Below, one piece after another: positions 1 to 10,958 of a stretch of DNA of 64,000 nt (position 1 is the first letter of the stretch; the number at the start of each line of letters is the position of its first letter). Below the pieces are notes generated by a model, which was not told the DNA's origin, made no database searches, and was given only the letters and a program-made list of their open reading frames with translations. The stretch spans positions 1,980,001 through 2,044,000 of the forward strand of contig NZ_CP080327.1 of the NCBI RefSeq assembly GCF_019443285.1, read 5' to 3'. Origin of the DNA: Aquisediminimonas profunda (GTDB lineage: Bacteria; Pseudomonadota; Alphaproteobacteria; Sphingomonadales; Sphingomonadaceae). A program made the position numbers and the translations under genes.

Positions 1-12
1 CATCATGGCCCT

Positions 13-2100
13 GTGCTGAGACAATATGAACTTGTCGAACGGGTCAAATCATACGATCCGGACGCTGATGAGGCGCTGATCAACCGCGCCTACGTCTTTT
101 CGATGCAGAAGCACGGGTCGCAGAAGCGGGCGTCAGGCGATCCCTATTACAGTCATCCGATAGAAGTGGCGGGCATTCTCACGGAGCTTCGGCTGGACGA
201 CAAGACGATCACGACAGCCATGCTGCATGACACGATTGAAGACACACTGACGACCCACGAGGAGATCGAGACAAAGTTCGGGGCCGATATCGCTCGTCTC
301 GTGGACGGCGTTACCAAGCTGTCCAAAATCGAGGCGATGACCGACAATGAGCGGGCGGCCGAAAACCTCAGAAAGTTCCTGCTCGCCACGTCGGACGACA
401 TCCGGGTTCTGCTGGTGAAGCTTGCCGATCGACTTCACAACATGCGCACCCTGCATTTCATCAAGGATGAAGCCAAACGCAGGCGCATTGCGCGTGAAAC
501 AATGGACATTTACGCGCCACTGGCCGAGCGGATCGGCATGTACCAGTTCATGAACGAAATGCAGACCTTGGCATTCCGCGAACTGGAGCCGGACGCCTGG
601 GCCTCGATCGCCAAAAGGCTGGAACAGCTGAATGAAGGCGGTGGGGACAAGATCGCCCGCATCGGGTCCGGCATCAAGCTTTTGCTGTCGCGCGCGGGGA
701 TCGAGGCGAATGTCTACGGGCGCGAAAAGCACCCCTATAGCATCTGGAAGAAGATGGCGGAGCGGCACATCAGCTTTGAACAATTGTCCGACGTGATGGC
801 CTTTCGTGCAATCGTCCCTGATGTGGAGGCATGCTACCGGGCATTGGGCATTCTTCATCGTCGCTGGCCGATGGTTCCCGGCCGGTTCAAGGATTACATC
901 TCGACGCCCAAGCGGAACGGCTATCGATCGCTGCATACATCAGTCATCCATTCGGAAAAGATGCGGATCGAAATCCAGATCCGTTCGATCGACATGCACA
1001 TGCAGGCTGAACGGGGTGTCGCGGCGCACTGGTCTTACAAGCAGAAAGGCGAAACGCCCGACGCGCAGATAGGCTGGCTGCAGGATCTTGTGGAAATCCT
1101 GGATCATGCTGACAGCCCGGAAGAACTGCTCGAACATACGCGCATGGCGATGTATCAGGACCGCATCTTTGCTTTCACGCCAAAGGGTGAACTGATCCAG
1201 CTTCCCAAAGGCGCAACGCCAGTGGATTTCGCTTATGCAGTCCACACGACGCTGGGAGATACGGCCGTTGGTGCCAAGATAAACGGACGGGTCGTGCCGC
1301 TGCGGACGCCCATCGAGAATGGCGACCAGGTACAGATCCTCAAATCCAAGGCGCAAGAGCCGCAACCGCAATGGCTCGGCTTTGCGGTAACCGGCAAGGC
1401 GCGCGCGGCGATCCGCCGTTTCGTCCGCCAAAAGGAACGAGGGGAATCGATCGCGCTGGGCCGCAAGATTTATGACGACATCGTGAAGCGCTTGCCCGCA
1501 CAATTGGGCAAGGATGCGGTGAAGGAAGCGATGAAGCGTCTCAAGCTGCCGGATGAGAATGAACTGATGATCGCGATAGCGCGCCAGCTGGTCAGCGATG
1601 CGCAACTGCTCGAGGCGCTCATGCCGGGCTCTGCATCGGAAGCGGCACTGTCGGTCTTGCCGCAGAGGGAGGCGATTTCGATCCGCGGGCTGACGCCAGG
1701 TGTTGCCTACACGCTTGCGCCCTGCTGCCATCCCGTGCCGGGCGACCGGATTGTCGGCTTGCGCCGCCCGGATGAGGCCATCGAGGTGCACACGATTGAC
1801 TGCGGCAGCCTTGCAGACGGTGTCGATGCCGATTGGCTCGATCTTGCCTGGGGCGACGGGTCTGACGGCGGAACCGCGCGGCTGACGGTCGTCGTCAAGA
1901 ACGAGCCGGGTTCGCTCGCTGTTGTCGCCGGGATTTTTGGCAGCCACAAGGCGAACATTCTCAACATCCGCCTCGACGCCAGGGACCCGGTTTTTCACAC
2001 GAATGTGGTCGATCTCGAAGTGCATGACCTGCACCATTTGATGCGCATACTTGCGGCACTCCGTGCTGCTGATGCCGTGATCCAGGCAGAACGGTCATGA
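13..2100 (+). CDS. rsh: Bifunctional (p)ppGpp synthetase/hydrolase, RelA/SpoT family
   Basis: Makes and degrades the alarmone (p)ppGpp in the cytoplasm. The 695-residue protein has the full long-RSH order: an HD hydrolase domain with HD and ED residues near 72-77 (HDTIEDT), a synthetase domain near 240-320 with the RFKD motif near residue 291, a TGS domain near 383-430 and a C-terminal ACT domain near 620-690. Both active sites look intact, and RxKD rather than ExDD is the form found in bifunctional enzymes. The start is a GTG 13 bases into the window; the only nearby ATG runs into a stop, so this is the best start, but the true one could lie upstream of the window. The next gene overlaps by ATGA. 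Confidence 0.95.
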   Translation: MLRQYELVERVKSYDPDADEALINRAYVFSMQKHGSQKRASGDPYYSHPIEVAGILTELRLDDKTITTAMLHDTIEDTLTTHEEIETKFGADIARLVDGVTKLSKIEAMTDNERAAENLRKFLLATSDDIRVLLVKLADRLHNMRTLHFIKDEAKRRRIARETMDIYAPLAERIGMYQFMNEMQTLAFRELEPDAWASIAKRLEQLNEGGGDKIARIGSGIKLLLSRAGIEANVYGREKHPYSIWKKMAERHISFEQLSDVMAFRAIVPDVEACYRALGILHRRWPMVPGRFKDYISTPKRNGYRSLHTSVIHSEKMRIEIQIRSIDMHMQAERGVAAHWSYKQKGETPDAQIGWLQDLVEILDHADSPEELLEHTRMAMYQDRIFAFTPKGELIQLPKGATPVDFAYAVHTTLGDTAVGAKINGRVVPLRTPIENGDQVQILKSKAQEPQPQWLGFAVTGKARAAIRRFVRQKERGESIALGRKIYDDIVKRLPAQLGKDAVKEAMKRLKLPDENELMIAIARQLVSDAQLLEALMPGSASEAALSVLPQREAISIRGLTPGVAYTLAPCCHPVPGDRIVGLRRPDEAIEVHTIDCGSLADGVDADWLDLAWGDGSDGGTARLTVVVKNEPGSLAVVAGIFGSHKANILNIRLDARDPVFHTNVVDLEVHDLHHLMRILAALRAADAVIQAERS

Positions 2101-3710
2101 GCGCCGCCGCGAGTGTTTCTGCGCCTGACTTCTCCCGTCAGTTCCGCAATCCGCAGTTGATGGCTGCCGCGCTGGCGCTTCACGATAATCGACTGAGTGA
2201 TGCCGAGCCGCTGCTCCGCGCACACCTGAAAGCTGATCCATTCGACGTTGCTGCAATCCGGATGCTTGCGGAATTGGCAGGTCGGATCGGCCGTCTTGCT
2301 GACGCCGAGACGCTGCTGCGGCGGGCGGTCGAACTGGCCCCTGGTTTTCTCGCAGCGCGATCCAATCTTGCGATGGTGCTGTATCGCCAGACGAAGACGA
2401 CCGAAGCACTTGCGGAACTTGATGCGCTGCTGGCCATTGATCCGGCGCACGCCGGGAACGCCAATCTCAAAGCGGCCGCAATGGGCCGGATCGGCGAATA
2501 TGATGAGGCCATTGCACTTTATGAGCAGGTGTTGGCCAGACACCCTGATCAGCCCAAGGTCTGGATGTCCTATGGCCATGTCCTCAAGACCGTAAGGCGC
2601 CAGGCCGAAAGCATTGCCGCATATCGAAGGGCCATTGGGATTGCGCCACATTTGGGCGAAGTCTGGTGGAGTCTTGCCAATCTCAAGACGGTAACCTTCA
2701 GCGACGATGACCTTGCCGCAATGAAAGGCGCTTTCGATCTTCCCAAACTGTCTGAGGAAGATCGCTTTCATCTCCATTTTGCCTTGGGCAAGGCGTTGGA
2801 AGATCGCGGGGAGGCAGGCGAATCCTTCCACCACTATAGTGAGGGAAACCGGTTGCGGCGGACGTTACTCGACTATGACGCAGATGAAACCAAGCGACAG
2901 GTTGATCGCACAATCAGCCTGTTCACACCCGACCTTTTTGCAGCGCGGGCAGGTCAAGGCTGCGCTGCCCCCGACCCGATTTTCGTCATTGGCATGCCGA
3001 GAGCGGGGTCGACGCTCATAGAGCAGATCCTGGCCAGCCACAGCCTGGTGGAAGGAACAATGGAACTCCCGGATATTCCGGCACTTGCGGCACGCGTTGG
3101 GACGCGGTCGGGCGGCCTCGCCGCGCTGGAACCGGCTGAACTTCGAGAAATGGGCGAGGAATATCTGGAACGCACACGCATCCAGAGAAAGACCGGGCGT
3201 CCCTTCTTCATCGACAAGATGCCCAACAATTGGGCGCATCTGGGCCTGATCCAACTGATCCTGCCGAACGCAAAGATTGTCGATGCACGCCGCCACCCGC
3301 TCGGCTGCTGCTTTTCGAATTTCAAACAGCATTTCGCCCGCGGCCAGGCCTTCAGCTACGGACTTGAGGACATGGGCCGATATTATGCCGATTATGTGCG
3401 TTATCTCGCCCATATCGACGAGGTTCTGCCCGGCCGGGTCCACCGGGTATTTTATGAGCGTATGGTGGATGACAGTGAAAGCGAGATTCGTGCGCTGCTC
3501 GCAGCGCTCGACCTGCCGTTCGAGGAGTCCTGCCTGCGTTTCCACGAAAATGATCGTGCGGTGCGGACCGCCAGTTCGGAACAGGTCCGTCGCCCGATCT
3601 ATCGTGAGGGAACGGAGCAATGGCAGACGTTTGAACCATGGTTGGGGCCACTCAAGGATGCGCTTGGGCCAGTCCTCGAGGCCTATCCGAACATTCCCCA
3701 ATTCTCTTGA
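2097..3710 (+). CDS. TPR-repeat sulfotransferase-family protein
   Basis: The 537-residue protein has two parts. Residues about 20-250 are tetratricopeptide-like helical repeats. The C-terminal half is a sulfotransferase domain: a P-loop-like PAPS-binding segment near residue 296 (FVIGMPRAGSTLIEQ) and the 3'-phosphate-binding segment VDARRHPLGCCFSNF. The family transfers sulfate from PAPS to carbohydrate, lipid or protein acceptors; the acceptor here cannot be read from sequence. No signal peptide or membrane segment is visible, so it is probably cytoplasmic. Its ATG overlaps the rsh stop (ATGA), so the two are probably co-translated. Confidence 0.85.
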   Translation: MSAAASVSAPDFSRQFRNPQLMAAALALHDNRLSDAEPLLRAHLKADPFDVAAIRMLAELAGRIGRLADAETLLRRAVELAPGFLAARSNLAMVLYRQTKTTEALAELDALLAIDPAHAGNANLKAAAMGRIGEYDEAIALYEQVLARHPDQPKVWMSYGHVLKTVRRQAESIAAYRRAIGIAPHLGEVWWSLANLKTVTFSDDDLAAMKGAFDLPKLSEEDRFHLHFALGKALEDRGEAGESFHHYSEGNRLRRTLLDYDADETKRQVDRTISLFTPDLFAARAGQGCAAPDPIFVIGMPRAGSTLIEQILASHSLVEGTMELPDIPALAARVGTRSGGLAALEPAELREMGEEYLERTRIQRKTGRPFFIDKMPNNWAHLGLIQLILPNAKIVDARRHPLGCCFSNFKQHFARGQAFSYGLEDMGRYYADYVRYLAHIDEVLPGRVHRVFYERMVDDSESEIRALLAALDLPFEESCLRFHENDRAVRTASSEQVRRPIYREGTEQWQTFEPWLGPLKDALGPVLEAYPNIPQFS

Positions 3711-3759
3711 CGTGCTGGGACGGAAGTCGCTTGCGTCCCTGACTCCTGCGTCTCTATAG

Positions 3760-5742
<1,983 letters not shown>

Positions 5743-6054
5743 TCAGGCAGCCTTCAGGAGTTCTTCGACTTCATTCGCGGCTTCGGCATGGCCATCTGTG
5801 GAGCGGATGTTGACTGCCATACCCTTTGTCGTGGATGCGGAATGGCTCCTGACATTTGGATAGAGCCTGTGCGCGAGCGCAACCAGTCCTCCGAGTGCCG
5901 AGTAGATCGCAACTACCGCTGCCGGGTTCCACAGCAGGGCGATGCCAAAGGCGACGCGCAGGTAAAGGGGATTAATACCAAAGTCTTCGCTCAGCGTATG
6001 GCAGACGCCAAACAGATTATCCCCGCTGGGCGTGAGTGTATTCGATTCTTGCAT
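5743..6054 (-). CDS. PspC-domain small membrane protein
   Basis: A 103-residue protein whose residues about 10-65 match the PspC fold: LFGVCHTLSEDFGINP followed by a hydrophobic stretch with one or two membrane segments. PspC proteins act in envelope-stress sensing, but many alphaproteobacterial PspC-domain proteins stand alone with unknown roles. No pspA, pspB or pspF lies nearby, so a phage-shock function is not supported by context. The C-terminal 35 residues are polar and acidic. It is convergent with parE with adjacent stops, so the two may share a termination zone. Confidence 0.7.
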   Translation of the reverse strand: MQESNTLTPSGDNLFGVCHTLSEDFGINPLYLRVAFGIALLWNPAAVVAIYSALGGLVALAHRLYPNVRSHSASTTKGMAVNIRSTDGHAEAANEVEELLKAA

Positions 6055-6296
6055 CAGTCATATTCCATGTTGGCGCGCAGTTTAACAGTCCGCTAAACGG
6101 CAAGAGTTAAACAACCCCTGTGTCTTGACGAAGAAGTTACAATTTCGGTGAATTGATATTCAATGTGACCAGGGAACCTCGAACAAAGTTACTTGCGAAT
6201 GCCCATCGGCAGCATTTACCGCCACATCGAAACATCATTTTTGACGTCCGCCATGACGCCTCTCCGAGAAGATAGATAGCATATTGAAACGGAATT
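6055..6296. other. Intergenic region upstream of the PspC gene
   Basis: AT-richer than its surroundings and without a convincing ORF. It holds a 7-bp inverted repeat GTTTAAC (6080-6086) / GTTAAAC (6106-6112) just upstream of the PspC start, and a 13-bp palindrome ATTGATATTCAAT (6152-6164). TTGAAA (6284-6289) / TTTCAA (6295-6300) overlaps the queG stop. None has a U-tract. They are plausible regulatory sites but carry no recognised signature. Confidence 0.4.
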
Positions 6297-7388
6297 TCAA
6301 GACGGCGATGCGATTGGGACGCTTGCTGCGGTATTTGGCTGGTGATCGCCTTTTAGCAAAGCCTCCAGAGCCCATTGTGCCGCTTCGGCAACTATTGGGG
6401 AGGCATCTTTAAGGAGCGCTTGCAGCTGTTTGGTTAGGGCCTTGTCTTCACTATTCCCCGCCGCGATTGCGGCGTTCCTGACCATCCGGTCTCGACCGAT
6501 GCGCTTGATCGGAGAGCCCGAGAAGACTTCCCGAAACGTTCGATCATCCAGCGCAAGCAGGTCGGCGAGGGCAGGAGCTACCAGTTCGGCGCGGGGAGCG
6601 AAGGCGAGATTGGCGGCGGCGCTCTGTGCGAACTTGTTCCAGGGGCAGGCGGCCAGGCAATCGTCGCAGCCATAGATTCGGTTGCCGATTGCGCGGCGGA
6701 ATTCGTTCGGAATTGGGCCCTTATGCTCAATCGTCAGGTAGGAAATGCAGCGCCGGGCGTCGAGCGTATAGGGCTTGGGGAAGGCGTTAGTCGGGCATGC
6801 CGTCTGGCAGGCCGTGCAACTTCCACACTGATCGCCATGCGGCGCGTCCGGTTCCAGTTCCAGCGTAGTGAAGATTGAGCCGAGGAAAAGCCAGCTTCCA
6901 TGATCTGAACTCACCATGTTGCTGTGCTTGCCTTGCCAGCCAAGGCCTGCGGCGCTTGCCAGCGGCTTTTCCATGACGGGGGCGGTATCGACAAAGACCT
7001 TCACCTCTGCGCCCGTCTCCGCAACAAGCCATCGAGCTAGCGCCTTCAGTGCCTTCTTGACGATGTCATGATAGTCCTTGCCCTGCGCATAGACAGAAAT
7101 CCGTCCTCGTGCCCTTGAGCTTGCAAGTGCCAGCGGGTCCGTGGCCGGTGCATAGCTCATCCCGAGGGCAATGATGCTTCGCGCCCCTGGCCAGAGCGCT
7201 CGCGGGCTGGCGCGCTGGTCCGCACGCGCGGCCATCCAGTCCATCTCTCCCGCAGCACCGCTTTCAAGCCATTGCGACAGTGCTGCTGAGTAATCAGCGT
7301 CAGCCTTCGCCACGCCAAAGGCGACGAAGCCCAGCCGTTCGGCTTCTGCCCTTAACGCGATCTTCAGTGACTTCTTGTCAGGAAACAT
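6297..7388 (-). CDS. queG: Epoxyqueuosine reductase
   Basis: Catalyses the last step of queuosine synthesis, reducing epoxyqueuosine in tRNA to queuosine with cobalamin and two [4Fe-4S] clusters. Visible are the N-terminal QueG region, the central DYHDIV and AGLGWQGKHSN segments, and two cysteine clusters: CGSCTACQTACP and CDDCLAACPWN. The C-terminal 60 residues are HEAT-like. I place the start at the ATG at 7388 rather than the GTG two codons upstream; neither has a strong Shine-Dalgarno sequence. The gene is divergent from the ABC exporter that follows. No other queuosine gene is visible in the window. Confidence 0.93.
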   Translation of the reverse strand: MFPDKKSLKIALRAEAERLGFVAFGVAKADADYSAALSQWLESGAAGEMDWMAARADQRASPRALWPGARSIIALGMSYAPATDPLALASSRARGRISVYAQGKDYHDIVKKALKALARWLVAETGAEVKVFVDTAPVMEKPLASAAGLGWQGKHSNMVSSDHGSWLFLGSIFTTLELEPDAPHGDQCGSCTACQTACPTNAFPKPYTLDARRCISYLTIEHKGPIPNEFRRAIGNRIYGCDDCLAACPWNKFAQSAAANLAFAPRAELVAPALADLLALDDRTFREVFSGSPIKRIGRDRMVRNAAIAAGNSEDKALTKQLQALLKDASPIVAEAAQWALEALLKGDHQPNTAASVPIASPS

Positions 7389-7430
7389 GTGCACACGCTA
7401 CCACGCGAGCAGCATTTGTGGAGGTTCGAA

Positions 7431-8363
7431 TTGTCGTTGGCTGATGATCGTCCTGTTTGGGCGTCGGGACTGGTCAAGAGTTTCGGCAAGTTCGAAGCCG
7501 TAAAAGGCGTAAGCCTGAGTGTGCCCAAGGGCGCAATCTACGGCGTGTTGGGGCCAAATGGGGCCGGCAAGACGACAACGCTCAGGATGCTGCTCGGAAT
7601 CATCGATCCGGACAAGGGCGAACGGCGCATCCTTGGGGAATCCAGCCCGCGCAATGTGAGCCAGCGTGTCGGCTATCTGCCCGAAGAACGAGGTCTCTAT
7701 CCCTCGATGAAGGCGCGCGAAGCAATTGCCTTCATGGGGGCGCTGCGGGGCCTTGATTGGGCCGAGGGACGCAAGCGAGCAGATGCAGCGCTCGAAGCGG
7801 CAGGCCTTGGACATGCGGCACATGGCAAGATCAGGAAACTTTCAAAAGGGATGGCACAGCTGGTTCAATTGCTCGGCTCTCTCATCCACAAGCCCGACCT
7901 CATCGTTCTTGATGAACCATTTTCCGGTCTCGACCCGGTAAACCAGGAATTGCTCGAACGGCTTATCCTTGCTGAGCGGGATCGCGGCGCGACGATCCTG
8001 TTTTCGACCCATGTCATGGGGCATGCCCAGCGCATCTGTGATCGCATTTCGATCATAGCAGGGGGCAAGGTCCGCTTTGAAGGCACCGTGGACGAGGCTC
8101 GGACCATGCTACCGATGAAAGCGCAATATGTGCCCTGCTCGGGCGAAGACAAGGTTGGCGCGCTGCTGCCCGCCGACGCCGAGCGAATTGGCAATGCGTG
8201 GCGCTTTACGGTCCCGGAAGGAGGTGCGGAGCGCCTGGTGACCGAATTGGTCAAGGCTGGGCATGGTATTGCCGGACTTTCGATCGAGCGGCCTGGACTG
8301 CACGATGCCTTTGTACGGATCGTCGGCGCGTTGAAAGCCGAAGAGGCGGAGGCCGTCGCATGA
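7431..8363 (+). CDS. ABC transporter ATP-binding protein, NatA-like
   Basis: ATPase of an ABC-2 type exporter. It has Walker A GPNGAGKTT, a signature region LSKGMAQLVQ, Walker B LIVLDEPFSGLDP and a C-terminal extension of about 90 residues like that of NatA-type ATPases. The reading frame is open from a GTG at 7389, but that overlaps the divergent queG start. A TTG at 7431 follows a perfect GGAGG (7420-7424) by 6 bases and gives a 310-residue protein, so I use the TTG. The next gene overlaps by ATGA and encodes the permease. The substrate is unknown; sodium, drugs or lipids are possible for the family. Confidence 0.87.
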   Translation: MSLADDRPVWASGLVKSFGKFEAVKGVSLSVPKGAIYGVLGPNGAGKTTTLRMLLGIIDPDKGERRILGESSPRNVSQRVGYLPEERGLYPSMKAREAIAFMGALRGLDWAEGRKRADAALEAAGLGHAAHGKIRKLSKGMAQLVQLLGSLIHKPDLIVLDEPFSGLDPVNQELLERLILAERDRGATILFSTHVMGHAQRICDRISIIAGGKVRFEGTVDEARTMLPMKAQYVPCSGEDKVGALLPADAERIGNAWRFTVPEGGAERLVTELVKAGHGIAGLSIERPGLHDAFVRIVGALKAEEAEAVA

Positions 8364-9589
8364 AGCATCTGCTCAGCAACGCCCTCATCATTGCCCGCCG
8401 CGATTTCATGGCGGTTGTCGCAACGCCCACGTTCCTGCTGTTCCTGCTTGCGCCATTCCTCATGCTTGGTGTGAGCATCGCCAGCGGTATCGGTGGCGCC
8501 TATCTGGCGAAGGGGCAGCACGATTCGCGCCAGATGATCGTCATTGCTTCGTCAGCAGACACAAAGCGCCTGACGCTGGAAGACGATGTGCTGAGATCCC
8601 GGCTTTATGGCCGTGAAGGAGGCCCTCCGGCTGTGCATTTTGTCCCACCCCTGGCCGATCCAGAGGTTCAGCAAGCCCGTTTGCTGGCCGACAAGACGGT
8701 GGACGCGACGGCCGTGATGCGCGGACCGCTTGAACGCCCTGTGATTGCCTATGTGGCCGGTGAAGCAGACGATGGCCGATATCTCGCGCTTCTTGCGGAA
8801 GAGGCGTTGCGGAACGCGGAGCTTGGAAGGCCGGCTGGTGCCCAGTTCAGTGTGCCTCAAATGAGGGCAGTCCAGAAAACCGTGCCGACGCGTTCCCGCC
8901 AGCAAAGCACGGGCAGCGGCACAGTCGTGATCATGTTCATGTTGACGATCATGCTGGCCAGCCAGGCAGTTGGAACGCTGGCGGAGGAGAAATCGAACAA
9001 GGTCATCGAGATCCTCGCGGCGTCGGTTCCGCTCGAGGCTGTGTTCTTTGGCAAGCTGATGGGCCTGTTCGGAATAGCGCTGGTTTTCGTTGCATTCTGG
9101 GGCGGCCTCGCGGCGTTGGGTATAGGAATTCTGCCCGCGAGCGCGGGGCTTGGGAGCTTTGCGCCTGTGATCGGAACACCCATCTTCATTGCACTTGCGG
9201 GCTGTTATTTCGCAATGGCATTCATGCTTTTGGGCGCCATTTTCCTGGGCGTCGGGGCGCAGGCTTCCACCATGCGCGAAATCCAGATGCTCTCGCTGCC
9301 GATCACCTTATTCCAGCTCATCATGTTTGGCGTGTCTATGGCAGCAGCTGGAAATCCTGCCAGCAGCGTTGCCCGATTCGCTGAGGTTTTTCCTTTCAGC
9401 TCACCCTTTGCCATGGCTGCTCGCGGGGCGACGGACGCGACACTGTGGCCCCATATACTGGCTCTTGCCTGGCAAACGCTGTGGGTGGGCATTACCATTG
9501 CGCTTGGTGCCCATTTTTTCCGCTATGGTGTGCTCAAATCGGGTGTCGGACCATTCAAGGCGCTGGGCCTCATATTGACGAGGCGGTAG
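8360..9589 (+). CDS. ABC-2 type permease, NatB-like
   Basis: Membrane partner of the preceding ATPase, 409 residues. It has one membrane segment near residues 20-45, a long extracytoplasmic domain of about 180 residues, and a cluster of five or six membrane segments in the C-terminal half. The motif GTLAEEKSNKVIEILAAS between these parts is typical of NatB/YhaP-type permeases. The start ATG overlaps the ATPase stop (ATGA); a longer reading frame upstream is only a shadow of the ATPase gene. Together the pair forms a half-exporter that would work as a dimer in the inner membrane. Confidence 0.87.
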   Translation: MKHLLSNALIIARRDFMAVVATPTFLLFLLAPFLMLGVSIASGIGGAYLAKGQHDSRQMIVIASSADTKRLTLEDDVLRSRLYGREGGPPAVHFVPPLADPEVQQARLLADKTVDATAVMRGPLERPVIAYVAGEADDGRYLALLAEEALRNAELGRPAGAQFSVPQMRAVQKTVPTRSRQQSTGSGTVVIMFMLTIMLASQAVGTLAEEKSNKVIEILAASVPLEAVFFGKLMGLFGIALVFVAFWGGLAALGIGILPASAGLGSFAPVIGTPIFIALAGCYFAMAFMLLGAIFLGVGAQASTMREIQMLSLPITLFQLIMFGVSMAAAGNPASSVARFAEVFPFSSPFAMAARGATDATLWPHILALAWQTLWVGITIALGAHFFRYGVLKSGVGPFKALGLILTRR

Positions 9590-9674
9590 CTCTGCGGGAT
9601 GAATTCCCATTGACATGGATGTAAATAGTGGCAAAGTGCAACCGATTCCGAAAAGGAATGAGAGGAGCATTCTG

Positions 9675-10919
9675 ATGGCAACGGCATACAAGCTTGAGAG
9701 CAACGAAGTCGATCCGCTCGATGTCAGCCGGGCCGAACTTTATACCGAACACAAATGGCAGGAGCCGTTTCGTCGCTTGCGCGCGGAGGCCCCCGTTTAT
9801 TGGTGTGCGAACAGCGAATTCGGGCCATATTGGTCTGTCTCCTCCTACAAGGCGATCCAGCATGTAGAAGCGCTGCCGGACATTTATTCCTCTTCCTGGG
9901 AATATGGCGGCATCACGATTGCGGATCGTGACCAATTCGAGGATCCCAAGATTGAAATGCCGATGTTCATTGCGATGGATCGGCCAAAACACACTGAGCA
10001 GCGCCGCGTTGTATCGCCAGCCTTCACGCCGAGCGAAATGGTGCGCATGAGCGATGAAATTCGTCAGCGCACCGCAGAAACACTGGATGGGCTCCCTTGG
10101 GATCAGCCCTTCGATTGGGTGGACCGAGTTTCAATTGAACTGACGACAGGGATGCTTGCCGTCTTGTTCGATTTTCCTTGGGCAGACCGTCGCAAACTGA
10201 CCGAATGGTCTGATTGGGCGGGCGACATCGAAATTGTGAAAGACCCGGCAAAACGCGACCAGAGACTTGAAAAGCTCTATGAAATGGGCGGGTATTTCAA
10301 GAAGTTATGGGACGAACGTGTGGACAAGGAGCCGACACCTGATCTGATTTCGATGATGATTCACTCCGAAGCCATGAAAGACATGAGCATGGGTGAATTC
10401 ATGGGAAATCTTGTCCTGTTGATTGTGGGCGGAAACGACACAACCCGCAACACCATGTCGGGGCTGGCCTATTCGCTCAACAAATTCCCGGAGCAGCGCG
10501 CAATGTTGGAGGCTGATCCCTCTCTCATTCCCAATGCGGTCAGCGAAATCATTCGCTGGCAGACCCCGCTCGCGCACATGCGCCGGACCGCTCTTTCCGA
10601 CACGGAACTGGAAGGCCAAACGATCAAGGCCGGCCAGAAAATCATTATGTGGTATATTTCGGCAAACCGGGACGAGAGCATTTTCCCTGATGCTGACAAG
10701 CTTGACATCAAGCGGGAAAATGCGCGCCGCCATCTTTCTTTCGGCTACGGCATCCACCGCTGCGTCGGTGCGCGGCTTGCAGAGTTGCAAATCACGATCC
10801 TTCTCGAGGAAATGGCCAAGCGGCGTATGCGCGTCAATGTGCTCGAAGAACCCGTTCGTGTCGCGCAGAGCTTCGTGAACGGTTATCGCAAGATGATGGT
10901 CCAGCTCGAAAAATACTGA
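9675..10919 (+). CDS. Cytochrome P450, CYP153-like
   Basis: Haem monooxygenase of 414 residues with the heme-binding loop FGYGIHRCVGARLAE (ligand Cys near residue 363), the I-helix GGNDTTRN, and the ExxR helix in SEIIRWQTPLAHMRR. The combination of GGNDTTRN, FDWVDRVSIELTT and QTPLAHMRRTA is what I know from CYP153 enzymes, bacterial terminal alkane and fatty-acid hydroxylases; the family assignment is by recall. The start ATG at 9675 follows GAGGAG (9662-9667); an upstream in-frame ATG at 9615 lacks such a site. No ferredoxin or ferredoxin reductase gene is adjacent, so electron partners must be encoded elsewhere. Confidence 0.87.
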   Translation: MATAYKLESNEVDPLDVSRAELYTEHKWQEPFRRLRAEAPVYWCANSEFGPYWSVSSYKAIQHVEALPDIYSSSWEYGGITIADRDQFEDPKIEMPMFIAMDRPKHTEQRRVVSPAFTPSEMVRMSDEIRQRTAETLDGLPWDQPFDWVDRVSIELTTGMLAVLFDFPWADRRKLTEWSDWAGDIEIVKDPAKRDQRLEKLYEMGGYFKKLWDERVDKEPTPDLISMMIHSEAMKDMSMGEFMGNLVLLIVGGNDTTRNTMSGLAYSLNKFPEQRAMLEADPSLIPNAVSEIIRWQTPLAHMRRTALSDTELEGQTIKAGQKIIMWYISANRDESIFPDADKLDIKRENARRHLSFGYGIHRCVGARLAELQITILLEEMAKRRMRVNVLEEPVRVAQSFVNGYRKMMVQLEKY

Positions 10920-10958
10920 TCTGGCCAATTGGACGCGGGCAGGCTAACAGCCCGCGCC

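Noticed and set aside
940-2037. 365-codon minus-strand frame opposite rsh
   Set aside because: It is a shadow of the high-GC rsh gene; no protein family features, and the plus-strand gene is certain.
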